Assembly: GCA_963169045.1 (NCBI GenBank) | Contig: CAUJDF010000070.1 | Coordinates: forward strand, 124,001 to 188,000 | Length of the DNA: 64,000 nucleotides | Origin: Myxococcota bacterium | Lineage (GTDB): Bacteria; Myxococcota_A; Bradymonadia; UBA7976; UBA1532 | Direction of reading: 5' to 3' | Shown: one piece after another, positions 56,601 to 64,000 of the stretch | Position numbering within the stretch: the stretch's first letter is position 1 | How the letters are laid out: each line of letters opens with the position of its first letter | Position numbers and translations under genes: made by a program | The notes under the pieces: generated by a model | Told to the model about the DNA's origin: nothing | The model's input: only the letters and a program-made list of their open reading frames with translations | Database searches by the model: none

Positions 56601-58426
56601 AGCTCAACACGCGCCTGTACTTCAACCGGCTGCCGCGGACGACGCGCCTCGCGCGGCCGGCGTCCCGCGGCACGCCCGGCGCCCCGAACTCGGCGCTCGT
56701 CGACAACATCGGCCCGACGTACGCCGGCTTCGGCCACGCGCCGATCGTGCCCGCGCCCGGGGAGGCGGTGACGTTCTCGGTGGTGGCCGTCGATCCGCAC
56801 GGGGTGGCCGACGTGACGCTCTGGACGTCGGTGGAGGGCGCGGCCTTCGCGCCGACGGCGATGGCCGCGACCGACGGCGGCCGCTTCGAGGCCACGCTGC
56901 CGGGCTGGCCGGCGGGCGCGCGCGTGCAGTTCTACGTGGAGGGCGTGGACGACCTCGGCGCGGCGTCGACCTTCCCCGCGGCGGGGCCGGCCTCGCGCGC
57001 GCTGCTGCAGGTCGAGGACGGCCGCGCCGCCGCCGCCGGCCGGCTGCGCCCCGTGCGGCTGCTCATGACCCCCGCCGACGTGACCTGGTTCCACACCGAC
57101 GTGAACCTGATGAGCAACGAGTGGCTCGGCGGCACGGTGGTCTACGACGACCGCGAGGTCTTCTACGACGTCGGCCTGCGCGCCAAGGGCAGCCAGCGCG
57201 GGCGCCCGAACGCGGCGCGCCTCGCCTTCTCGGTGCGCTTCGACCCCGACAGGCCGTTCCGGGGCGTCTTCGGGACGCTCGCGCTCGACCGTTCCGGGGC
57301 GACGGGCGTCGGCCAACGCGAGATCCTCATCGACCAGGTCATGCAGCGCGCCGGCTCCGTGTCGGCGGAGTACAACGACCTGGCCTACGTCGTCTCGCCC
57401 CTGCCGGCGCACACCACCCCGGCCATCGTCCAGCTCACGCGCACCGGCGACCTGCTGCTCGGGAACCAGTTCCCGGACGGCGGCGACGGCATGCTGTTCG
57501 AATACGAGCTCGTCTACTATCCGACGACGACCGACGACGGCACGCCCCAGGGCCGCAAGCGCCCGCAGCCGGACCTCGTGGTCGGCACGAACCTGCGCGA
57601 CCTCGGCGACGACCCCGAGAGCTACCGGCACACGTTCCTGATCAAGAACAACCGGGGCCTCGACGACTACGACGGCTTCATGCGCTTCGCGAAGGTGTTC
57701 GGGCTGCCCGACGCCGAGTTCCGCGCGCAGGCCGCCGACGTGATCGACACCGAGCAGTTCCTGCGCGCCTGCGCGATGGGGACGCTGAGCGGCGCCGTCG
57801 ACCACTACATGAGCGGCGCCCAGCACAACGCGCGCTTCTACGTGCGGCCGTGGGACCACCGCGTCCTGTACTTCCCGCACGACATCGACTTCTACCCGGC
57901 GGACCCGCGGTCGGCGCTCGTGGCCAACAACGACCTGCGGCGCCTGCTGACGATCCCCGGCAACACCCGGATTTATTACTGGCACCTGCACGACATCGTG
58001 ACGCGCGCCCAGAACGCCGAGTACCTGGCGCACTGGCGCGACCACTTCGGCGCGCTCCTGCCGGGGCAGGACTTCGCCGCCTTCACCACCTTCCTCGTGG
58101 AGCGCGGCCGGCACGCGCTGACCGGGGCCGCCGACTCCGTCGCCCAGCGCTTCCCGCCGGTGGACTTCGCCCTCACGACGAACGGCGGCGCCGACGTCGA
58201 GACCGCGGCGGCGACGATCGCCGTCGAGGGCACGGCGTGGATCGACGTGTTCGAGATCCGCTACGCCGGCGAGCGACGCGCGCTCGACCTCGCGTGGGTG
58301 GACGAGCGGACGTGGCGCATCCACGTGCCGCTCGCGCCGGGTCTCAACATCGTGGAGCTCGAGGCGGTGGATCGCGCCGGCCGGGTCGTCGGCGCCGACA
58401 CGATCGTCGTCACCCGGACGCCCTGA
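53681..58426 (+). CDS. Giant lipoprotein with lamin-tail and CotH-like domains
   Basis: The GTG start follows GGGGGGAGG. The 1581-residue exported protein has a lipobox signal (VLAVALWLVGC), a 120-residue PDA linker, and two lamin-tail domains (NELRFDDGAGFVELHNQNAI near 205; VINELMYHPTADGPEEWLEL near 700). Between them and after them lie beta-sandwich units. The last 480 residues resemble spore-coat protein CotH, an atypical kinase: GLRAKGSQRGRPN, NNRGLDDYDGFMRF and FPHDIDFYP. Such fusions are found in surface proteins of myxobacteria and planctomycetes. The function is unknown. Confidence 0.85.
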   Translation: MARLVGVLAVALWLVGCDDAGSGAGRGDGDAAADGAVPPPMPDAVVRPSDASFRDGIAPVPDAAEKIPDAFASGPDAAEEIPDAFASGPDAAEMVPDAFASGPDAAEMVPDAFASGPDAAEMAPDAAEMVPDAESSGPDAEFTRPDAGSSGRDGALDPPDAAPEPEDAAPVDAAVPPPPDACATRAAAPWTRRSAVAGGTVVFNELRFDDGAGFVELHNQNAIDVDLSGWTLEGAVRWAFPEGTILAGGGLLVVAADPGRLAGALGPADFAGGDGLDLRSQGGRLMDTVTVAAPPWPVPAAGHSLAKRDPDTQSDRAEGWTTGAPTPGLPNAPAVGAPPSVDTLVPEDAPWRHDGEPGLGWVAPDFDDGGWEAGPATFFAGEAARASGAVRATADNHFALYVGDARGDALRLAARDGTGDWTSPEDFEVTFGPGDHLYVAAWEPRGDDVGPRMVIAQLTLPDGAVVGTDAVTWQAILGPAGANPGGELLDPPPAADDVRALVRAATLADAWAAPAVGTDRLQAPWGAVVGALFGPAANYLWLDTFDAVSATNVQDTYALYRTRAPVLPPGGDTAVPAGPRAFRTTFDFDGDPAATRLALDTLVDDGLAVYLNGVEVYRRNLPPGPVDPATLALAPVERPVFERGVEIPADALVRGRNVLAVAVLQAAPDDPDLRFAAALYATARAPGPPAPVDGDVVINELMYHPTADGPEEWLELYNRGAEAVDLGGWQLVDAVGFRFPEGTVLEPDGHLVVARDAEAFRAAFPGVPVVGDYDAALGDGGDRVLLLDRCGAPADDVRYFDGGRWPASADGDGPSLELRDPWADNAAAEAWAASDEARHAAWEAVRYRGTARASAVGPDGRWEELVVGLLEAGEVLIDDLSVVEDPDGARIELLRNGTFGDGAAAWRFLGNHRHAEVVDDPDAPGNPVLRLVATGTTEHMHNHAETTLAEGRRVTNGAVYEISYRARWVAGSNQLNTRLYFNRLPRTTRLARPASRGTPGAPNSALVDNIGPTYAGFGHAPIVPAPGEAVTFSVVAVDPHGVADVTLWTSVEGAAFAPTAMAATDGGRFEATLPGWPAGARVQFYVEGVDDLGAASTFPAAGPASRALLQVEDGRAAAAGRLRPVRLLMTPADVTWFHTDVNLMSNEWLGGTVVYDDREVFYDVGLRAKGSQRGRPNAARLAFSVRFDPDRPFRGVFGTLALDRSGATGVGQREILIDQVMQRAGSVSAEYNDLAYVVSPLPAHTTPAIVQLTRTGDLLLGNQFPDGGDGMLFEYELVYYPTTTDDGTPQGRKRPQPDLVVGTNLRDLGDDPESYRHTFLIKNNRGLDDYDGFMRFAKVFGLPDAEFRAQAADVIDTEQFLRACAMGTLSGAVDHYMSGAQHNARFYVRPWDHRVLYFPHDIDFYPADPRSALVANNDLRRLLTIPGNTRIYYWHLHDIVTRAQNAEYLAHWRDHFGALLPGQDFAAFTTFLVERGRHALTGAADSVAQRFPPVDFALTTNGGADVETAAATIAVEGTAWIDVFEIRYAGERRALDLAWVDERTWRIHVPLAPGLNIVELEAVDRAGRVVGADTIVVTRTP
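53861..54091 (+). repeat. Five 42-base repeats in the CotH-like gene
   Basis: The units begin at 53861, 53903, 53945, 53987 and 54029 and encode PDAAE-xx-PDAFASG variants. Copies three and four are almost identical, which suggests recent duplication. All are in frame. Confidence 0.9.
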
Positions 58427-58501
58427 TCCGCGTCGCCCGCCGGGCACGGCGCCGTGGCTCCGGGGCGCGTGTTCTGGCAGTCTCGCCGATCGGGGGGTGC
58501 C

Positions 58502-59482
58502 GTGGCCGTGTCGTCCCGCATCGGAGCCGTCCTCGCGGCGCTCGTGCTCGCGTGCCTCGCGGCGTGCGACGACGGCCGCGTGGGCGCCGGCGCGGACGAG
58601 AGCGCGTGCGCCGGCAGCCAGCTTTTCTTCTGCGAGTGCCCGGGCATCGAGCGCTGGATGACGGTGTGCCCGGGCGAGACCGTCGCCTCGCTGTGCCCGT
58701 GCGGCGCGGCGGTCCCGGCCGAGGACGCCGCGCCCCGCCCGAGGCCGCGCCCCCGTCCCGCCGACGCCGCACCGGCCGCGTCCGACGCCGCCCTGGCCGC
58801 GCCCGACGCCGCCCTGCCCGCCCCCGACGCCGCCCTTCCGGTGGATCCCTCCGCCTGCGCCGCCGCGCCGGCCTTCGTCACCGTCGCCGACGGCGGCCGC
58901 GCTTTCGACGTGTTCACGTACGAGGCCAGCCACCCGCTCGCGACCGCCGGCGCCGCGTTCCCCGGCGCGGTCGGCGGCGGGGAGTCGCCGCGCGCGCCGT
59001 CGGGCGAGGTCGAGGCGTGCTCGCGGCCCGGCGTGCGCCCCTGGCACAGCGTCGGCTGGGGCGAGGCCGACGCGGCGTGCGCCCGCGCGGGCTGGCGCCT
59101 GTGCACGGCGCGCGAGCTGCGCCGCGCCTGCGAGGGCCCCGGCGGCAACGACTGGACGTGGGGCGACGCCTTCGAGGCCGGCGCCTGCAACGTGCGCGAG
59201 GCGTGGCGCGCGCCGGGCTCGTCGGCCGCGAGCGAGGCCCCCGCCGGCGCGTTCGCACGCTGCGTCAGCACCGACGGCGCGCACGACCTCACCGGCAACC
59301 TCTGGGAGTGGACGGCCGCCGACGGCCCCGGCCGCGAGTACCAGGGCGCCGGCTGGCGCACGATCGCCGAGCGCCACCGCGACCGCGACCTCGTGTGCGC
59401 CGCCCAGACGCGCCTCGTGGCCGACGTCGCCGCGACCTACGCCAACGGCGACGTCGGCTTCCGCTGCTGCCGCGATCGCTGA
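58502..59482 (+). CDS. Formylglycine-generating-enzyme-like lipoprotein
   Basis: The GTG at 58502 follows GGGGGGTGCC. The 326-residue product has a lipobox signal (LAALVLACLAAC, then Asp-Asp) and a 60-residue PDA linker. The C-terminal domain is of the SUMF1/FGE fold: ARAGWRLCTARELRRACEG, GGNDWTWGD, GAHDLTGNLWEWT and the end GFRCCRDR. Most bacterial members of this fold lack sulfatase-activating function and serve as binding domains. It lies just after the CotH-like gene and may be co-transcribed. Confidence 0.85.
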   Translation: MAVSSRIGAVLAALVLACLAACDDGRVGAGADESACAGSQLFFCECPGIERWMTVCPGETVASLCPCGAAVPAEDAAPRPRPRPRPADAAPAASDAALAAPDAALPAPDAALPVDPSACAAAPAFVTVADGGRAFDVFTYEASHPLATAGAAFPGAVGGGESPRAPSGEVEACSRPGVRPWHSVGWGEADAACARAGWRLCTARELRRACEGPGGNDWTWGDAFEAGACNVREAWRAPGSSAASEAPAGAFARCVSTDGAHDLTGNLWEWTAADGPGREYQGAGWRTIAERHRDRDLVCAAQTRLVADVAATYANGDVGFRCCRDR

Positions 59483-59618
59483 GGCTTCCGCCGGCGGCCG
59501 GACGGCAGCCTTGATCGGTCGCACCGACTGCGGTGATGCTGCGGAGCGCTGGCGACCGACGCCGTGTCGTGGTGACAAGGCGCCGCCTCGCTCCTTGGAA
59601 GGGCGCACTCGGTCCGCG

Positions 59619-61004
59619 ATGAGCTCGAGTCCGGACGCGAACGGGGGCATCTCGGGGACGAGGGCGCGGCGGGTGGCCCTGTCGCTGTGCGTGGGCCTGC
59701 TCGGCTGCGTCGAGGGCCGCCTCGAGGTGGGCCCGGGGACGCACGACGCGGCCGCGGACGCCGCGCTCCCCACGGACGCGACCGCCCCGGACGACGCCAC
59801 CGGCCACGACGACGCCGACCGCGACTTCACGGCGCCCGACGCCGCCGAGGACGCCGCGCGGCGCGGTGACGGGGCGCCGCCGCACGACGGGGCGCCGCAC
59901 GACGGGGCGCTTTCCCACGACGGGGCGCCGCACGATGGGGCGCTCCCGCCGCACGACGGGGCGCTCCCGCCGCACGACGGGGCGCTCCCGCCGCACGACG
60001 GGGCGCTCCCGCCGCACGACGGGGCGCTCCCGCCACCCGACGCCGAGCCGCCGCCCCCCGACGCCGAGCCGCCGCCCCCCGACGCCGAGCCGCCGCCCCC
60101 CGACGCCGAGCCGCCGCCCCCCGACGCCGAGCCGCCGCCCCCCGACGCCGCGGAGCCGCCACCGCTGCCGCCCTGCCCGGGCTTCGACGCGGCCCGCGTC
60201 ACCGGCAACCTGGCCGATCCGGCGATCGTCGAGGCCAGCGGCATCGCCCAGAGCTGGCGCAACGCCGACGTGCTCTGGACGCACAACGACTCCGGCGACA
60301 TCAGCCGCGTCTTCGCCCTGACCACCGCCGGCCAGGCGCTCGGCGTCTACGAGCTCGACGGCGGCCGCCCCTCGGACTGGGAGGACATGGGCGTGGGGCC
60401 GGGCCCGCAGCCCGGCGTCACCTACCTGTACATGGGCGACGTCGGCGACAACGCCTCCCGCCGCGCCAACGTGCGCGTGCGCCGCATCCCCGAGCCCGAG
60501 GTGCCGCGCGGCGGCGCGCCCGTCAGCGTGCGCCTGGCGGGGGCCGAGTCGCTCACGCTCGTCTACCCGGACGGCGCCCACAACTGCGAGACGCTGCTGG
60601 TCGACCCGCTCAACGGCGACGTCTACGTCGTGGTGAAGTCCAACGACGGCGTCTCGCCCGTGTATCGCGCCGCCGCGCCGCTCGTGCCCGACGCCGACAA
60701 CCGCATGGTGCGCGTCGCGAACCTCCGGTTCGGTCAGGCGCCGCTGCGCGGCAACACGCTCACCACCGGCGGCTCCATCGCCCGCGACGGCAGCGCCATC
60801 CTCATCCGCACCTACGGCTCGGCGTTCCTGTGGCGTCGCGTCCCGGGCGCGACGGTCGGCGAGGCGCTCGCCACCGAGGCCTGCCCCGTCCCGCGCGCCG
60901 GCGAGCGCCAGGGTGAGGCCATCGGCTTCGCCGCCGACGGCTCCGGCTACTACACGGTGAGCGAGGGCGCCGCCGCTCCGATCCACTTCTACCGGCGGCG
61001 CTGA
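59619..61004 (+). CDS. Beta-propeller-like lipoprotein with His-Asp-Gly repeats
   Basis: The ATG at 59619 gives 461 residues with a lipobox signal (VALSLCVGLLGC). An unusual linker follows, with PPHDGAL units (at least five) and then PPPPDAE units (five). The C-terminal 280 residues read like a beta-propeller (ASGIAQSWRNADVLWTHNDS, YLYMGDVGDNASRRANV). Similar proteins are annotated only as hypothetical. The ribosome site is weak. Confidence 0.75.
   Translation: MSSSPDANGGISGTRARRVALSLCVGLLGCVEGRLEVGPGTHDAAADAALPTDATAPDDATGHDDADRDFTAPDAAEDAARRGDGAPPHDGAPHDGALSHDGAPHDGALPPHDGALPPHDGALPPHDGALPPHDGALPPPDAEPPPPDAEPPPPDAEPPPPDAEPPPPDAEPPPPDAAEPPPLPPCPGFDAARVTGNLADPAIVEASGIAQSWRNADVLWTHNDSGDISRVFALTTAGQALGVYELDGGRPSDWEDMGVGPGPQPGVTYLYMGDVGDNASRRANVRVRRIPEPEVPRGGAPVSVRLAGAESLTLVYPDGAHNCETLLVDPLNGDVYVVVKSNDGVSPVYRAAAPLVPDADNRMVRVANLRFGQAPLRGNTLTTGGSIARDGSAILIRTYGSAFLWRRVPGATVGEALATEACPVPRAGERQGEAIGFAADGSGYYTVSEGAAAPIHFYRRR
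59940..60155 (+). repeat. Two arrays of 21-base repeats
   Basis: The first array encodes LPPHDGA (about five copies, 59940-60030). The second encodes PPPPDAE (five copies, about 60045-60155). Copies are nearly identical at the DNA level, and all keep the frame. Confidence 0.88.
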
Positions 61005-61023
61005 GCGGCGGGCGGGTCAGGCG

Positions 61024-64000
61024 TCAGGCCCGGCGCCGCGTCCGCAGGCGGACGAGGCCGAGCAGCGTCAGCAGCATGAGGAAGGAGGACGGCGCGCCGC
61101 CCGTGCCGTCGCACTCGCAGCCGGCGGTGCCGGCGATGTTGCCGGGCTCCGCCGCGTCCGCGCCGGGGTCGCCGGCGTCGCCCGGGGCGGGGCGGGCGTC
61201 CGGATCCTGGCCGCCGCCGTCCCGCGCCGGACCCATGTCGGGCGCGGTGCCGTCCGGCTCGGGGCCGCCCATGTCGACGGCGCCGTCCGGCTCGACCTCG
61301 CCCATGTCCGGGACGGCGGCGTCCGGCTCGGGGCCGAGATCGGCCTCCGGCCCCATGTCCCCAGGCAGCGCGTCGCCCGCGTCGGGGCCGGCGTCCTCGC
61401 CCGCGTCCACCGCCGCGTCGGGCTCGACCACGCCCATGTCCGGCTCCGGTGCGGCGTCGGGGACGGCCGCGTCGGGGATCAAGGGGTCGGGCAGGCACTC
61501 GCCGCCCTCTTCGTGCATCCCCGGCTCGCAGCACGCGCCGCTCACGCAGCCGCGTCCGCCGCAGTCGATCGCCACGCCGTCGGGCTCGGAGCAGCTCGTG
61601 TACCAGATCACGTCGCCGTCGCCGCACCCGCGGAAGGCGTGGGGCACGCACTCGCAGTCGCCGGCCTCGGGCAGGCACTGCCACTCGCCGTCGAGCTGGC
61701 GGCACGCCGCGCCGTCGGGGCACTCCGCCCCCTCGCCGGCGCAGGTGACGGTGCACCGGCCGCCCGAGGGGAACAGCAGGCAGCGGTTGGCGCCGTCGCC
61801 GCAGTCGGCGTCCTCCTCGCACGCCCCGCAGTACACCGGACGGCAGCCGCCCTCGAAGCAGCCGCCGCCCGCCGCGCAGGCGTCGTCTCCGGTGCAGCAG
61901 CCGATGATGAGCGACTGGGCGCAGCCGGTCACCTCGTCGCAGGAGCCGACGGTGCAGCGGTTGCCATCCTCGCAGTCGACGTCTGCGCCGACGCACTCGC
62001 GATTCACGCAGGTGTCGCCGGCGGTGCAGGCGTTCCCGTCGTTGCAGGCGACCGCCAGATCTTCGGTCACGCACGCGCCCTCGACGCACCGCTCGCTCGT
62101 GCACTGGTTGCCGTCGTCGCAAAGGACCGGCGCGCCGCCGCACACGCCGTCGTCGCAGCGGTCGTTGCGGGTGCACGCGTCGCCGTCGTCGCACGGGTCG
62201 CTGTTGTCGGTGTGGATGCACTCGCCCTGCTCGGTGCAGTCATCGATCGTGCACGGGTTTTGATCGTCGCATCCGAGGCATGGCCAGCAGTTCGGGTAGC
62301 CGCCGTGGCCCGGCACGCAGCTCTCGCAGCTGCGGCCGGCGAGGTTGACCTCGCACGCGCAGCTCGGGGCGTCGGCCGTGCCCACGCACGCGCCCTGGCC
62401 GCTGCAGGGGTTCGCCGCACCGCCAGGGCACTCGCCGCAGGCGAAGCCGTCGCCCACGTAGCCCTCGTCGCACGTGCAGGCGAACGAGCCCGGCTGGTTG
62501 TCGCACGCCGCGTTCGGATCGCACGGATCGTCGAGGCACTCGTCGACGTCGAGGCAGACCTCCCCGTCGCCCACGTAGTTCTCGTTGCACTCGCAGGTGT
62601 ACGTCCCCGGCCGGTTGGTGCACGTCGCGTTCTCGTCGCACGGCGCGGCGGCGCACTCGTCGACGTCCTCGCACGCGATGCCGTCGCCGACGAAGCCGCG
62701 CGGACAGGCGCGGAAGACCACCGTCAGGCCGGGCCGCCGCGCGACGACCGCGTCCTCCGCCGAGGCGAACTGCCAGTCGTCGGTGCCGCCGAAGTCAGAC
62801 GCCAGGACCCAGCCGTAGTTGTCGGCGCCGGTGAGCCACGACACGACGCTCTCGGTCACGTCCAGCTCGACCGGCCGGTCGCTGCCGTTCACGACGGCGC
62901 TGGCCGACGCGGTGTCGTCGGCCTCGAAGTCGTCGATCGCCACGCCGTCGCCGAGGCCGTTCCACGTGGCGTCGTCCTGCCACGGCATCAGCAGCGGGTA
63001 CACCGACGCGCCGTCGTCGCTCGCGCCGGTGATGAACAGCGTGAGCGTGGCCGACAGGATGCGCGCGTTCGGCGGGACCTGACCCGCCTCCCAGCCGAAC
63101 AGGTCGTCGAAGCGGACCAGGATCTGGCGCTCGTCCTCGGGCGGCTGGTCGCCGTCGACGACCAGCGTGGCCGACGTCCCGAAGCTCTCGTCGGGCCGGC
63201 CGGCGTGCACGTAGGTGTCGACCGTGCCGGCGAAGGCCCCCTCCCCGTCGCGGAAGGTGACCGTCGCGGGCTCCGGCTCGCAGGCGCCGCTCGTGGGCGC
63301 GCAGAACTCGCCGGCCGCGCACTGGTCGCCGTGCACGCAGCCCTGGCCCGCCTCGCAGCGGTCGGCCGTGCAAGCGAGGCCGTCGTCGCAGCTGGCCGGG
63401 GGGCCGCCGGCGCACGCGCGCTCGCGGCAGGTGTCCGCCGTCGTGCAGGGGTCGCCGTCGTCGCAGGCGTTGGTGTTGGCGGCGTACAGGCAGCCGGCCA
63501 CCGCGTCGCAGGCGTCGTCGGTGCAGACGTTGCCGTCGTCGCAGCGCACGTTCACCGGCGCGTGGGTGCACGCGTCACCCGCCTCGTCGCAGGCGTCCTC
63601 GGTGCAGGCGATGGCGTCGTCGCAGTCCGGCGCGACGCCCGGGCGGCACGTGCCCGTTCCGAGGTCGCACGTCTCGCGGCCGTTGCAGAACTGGCCGTCG
63701 CTGCACGCCGCGTCGTTCTGGCAGCCCTGGGGCGGCGGCAGGCACTGGCCGGTGGGGTTGCAGGCCGCGCCCCCGGGGCAGTTGACCGGGCCGCCGCACA
63801 CGCCGGCGGTACAGGTGTCGGGCGAGGTGCACGACTTGCCGTCGGCGCACGGCGTGCCGTTGGGCGCCGGTCCGTTGCCGCACGACCCGTCCGCGTTGCA
63901 GACGTCGGCCGTGCACGGGTTGCCGTCGTCGCAGTCGGCCGCGACGTCGCACACCACACAGCCCACGATCGCGGTCGCCTGACAGAGCTTGTTCACGCAC
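61024..64000 (-). CDS. Cys-rich EGF/DNRLRE surface protein with MYXO-CTERM tail, N-terminus missing
   Basis: The frame is open across the right edge; 991 codons before the stop are visible. From its N-terminal side it has many CDDGNxCT-type Cys-rich repeats. About 62720-63270 is a DNRLRE domain (TVDTYVHAGRPDESFGTSAT). Two calcium-type EGF domains (DVDECLDDPCDPNAACDN) follow, more Cys-rich repeats, and a PDA/PDM linker. The end GCECDGTGGAPSSFLMLLTL and VRLRTRRRA is a MYXO-CTERM tail (Cys-containing, hydrophobic helix, Arg cluster). It would be anchored at the cell surface. Confidence 0.9.
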   Translation of the reverse strand, partial: CVNKLCQATAIVGCVVCDVAADCDDGNPCTADVCNADGSCGNGPAPNGTPCADGKSCTSPDTCTAGVCGGPVNCPGGAACNPTGQCLPPPQGCQNDAACSDGQFCNGRETCDLGTGTCRPGVAPDCDDAIACTEDACDEAGDACTHAPVNVRCDDGNVCTDDACDAVAGCLYAANTNACDDGDPCTTADTCRERACAGGPPASCDDGLACTADRCEAGQGCVHGDQCAAGEFCAPTSGACEPEPATVTFRDGEGAFAGTVDTYVHAGRPDESFGTSATLVVDGDQPPEDERQILVRFDDLFGWEAGQVPPNARILSATLTLFITGASDDGASVYPLLMPWQDDATWNGLGDGVAIDDFEADDTASASAVVNGSDRPVELDVTESVVSWLTGADNYGWVLASDFGGTDDWQFASAEDAVVARRPGLTVVFRACPRGFVGDGIACEDVDECAAAPCDENATCTNRPGTYTCECNENYVGDGEVCLDVDECLDDPCDPNAACDNQPGSFACTCDEGYVGDGFACGECPGGAANPCSGQGACVGTADAPSCACEVNLAGRSCESCVPGHGGYPNCWPCLGCDDQNPCTIDDCTEQGECIHTDNSDPCDDGDACTRNDRCDDGVCGGAPVLCDDGNQCTSERCVEGACVTEDLAVACNDGNACTAGDTCVNRECVGADVDCEDGNRCTVGSCDEVTGCAQSLIIGCCTGDDACAAGGGCFEGGCRPVYCGACEEDADCGDGANRCLLFPSGGRCTVTCAGEGAECPDGAACRQLDGEWQCLPEAGDCECVPHAFRGCGDGDVIWYTSCSEPDGVAIDCGGRGCVSGACCEPGMHEEGGECLPDPLIPDAAVPDAAPEPDMGVVEPDAAVDAGEDAGPDAGDALPGDMGPEADLGPEPDAAVPDMGEVEPDGAVDMGGPEPDGTAPDMGPARDGGGQDPDARPAPGDAGDPGADAAEPGNIAGTAGCECDGTGGAPSSFLMLLTLLGLVRLRTRRRA

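Noticed and set aside
54023-60325. A 2100-codon minus-strand frame opposite the CotH-like region
   Set aside because: It is a shadow of the plus-strand lipoprotein genes, with composition typical of reversed codons.

Overview
The window is very GC-rich bacterial DNA, densely packed with genes on both strands. It looks like a member of the Myxococcota (old Deltaproteobacteria) or a close relative. The signs are many lipoproteins with Pro-Asp-Ala or Gly-Gly-Ala-Gly linkers, an ADYC-domain protein, MYXO-CTERM-type C-terminal tails, a Cys-rich EGF-like surface protein, and two good sigma-54 (-24/-12) promoter matches. I see no rRNA, tRNA, CRISPR array, insertion sequence, phage gene or replication origin.

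Layout: 1-3.1 kb holds the end of a two-helix membrane protein, then an overlapping MntA-HepT toxin-antitoxin pair and a GH15 trehalase/glucoamylase-like enzyme. 3.1-7.7 kb holds small envelope proteins, the ADYC lipoprotein with an Asn-Gly pentapeptide array, a DUF2007 protein, an FmdB-type zinc ribbon and DarP/YjgA. 7.8-10.8 kb is a reverse-transsulfuration operon (cystathionine beta-synthase, then a gamma-synthase/lyase) with a small membrane protein. 10.7-24.6 kb is mixed: a desaturase, SnoaL-like, DsrE-like and HEAT proteins, a multicopper oxidase, two methyltransferases, HlyIII, an OmpA-like protein, TerC, an inositol monophosphatase homologue and an aldo/keto reductase. 24.6-30.1 kb holds a lipoprotein with the full domain order of an animal ADAM protease, an M3 oligopeptidase and a thioesterase. 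30.1-35.2 kb holds a Gly-rich lipoprotein, an HTH-EgtD-like methyltransferase fusion, a threonylcarbamoyl-AMP synthase and a Phd-VapC pair. 35.2-36.2 kb is a decayed epimerase gene and an intergenic stretch with strong hairpins. 36.2-49.5 kb holds aconitase, a large lipoprotein with a degenerate pyruvate-phosphate-dikinase-like domain, a HerA-like ATPase, a membrane SRPBCC protein, a second Gly-rich lipoprotein and NagZ. 49.5-64 kb is mostly exported surface proteins (phosphodiester glycosidase with FG-GAP repeats, CotH/lamin-tail protein, sulfatase-modifying-factor-like protein, beta-propeller protein, EGF/DNRLRE protein), with a metal-binding Cys protein and HutF among them.

Functionally the window mixes housekeeping enzymes (aconitase, transsulfuration, HutF, tRNA modification, ribosome assembly) with an unusually large exported set: eleven likely lipoproteins and several other secreted or anchored proteins. 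The most striking single object is the bacterial ADAM-like lipoprotein at 24605-27370. Next come the dikinase-like lipoprotein, the HTH-EgtD fusion, and the ADYC gene with a sigma-54 promoter and tandem upstream palindromes. All functions are inferred from sequence reading alone; no database search was run.
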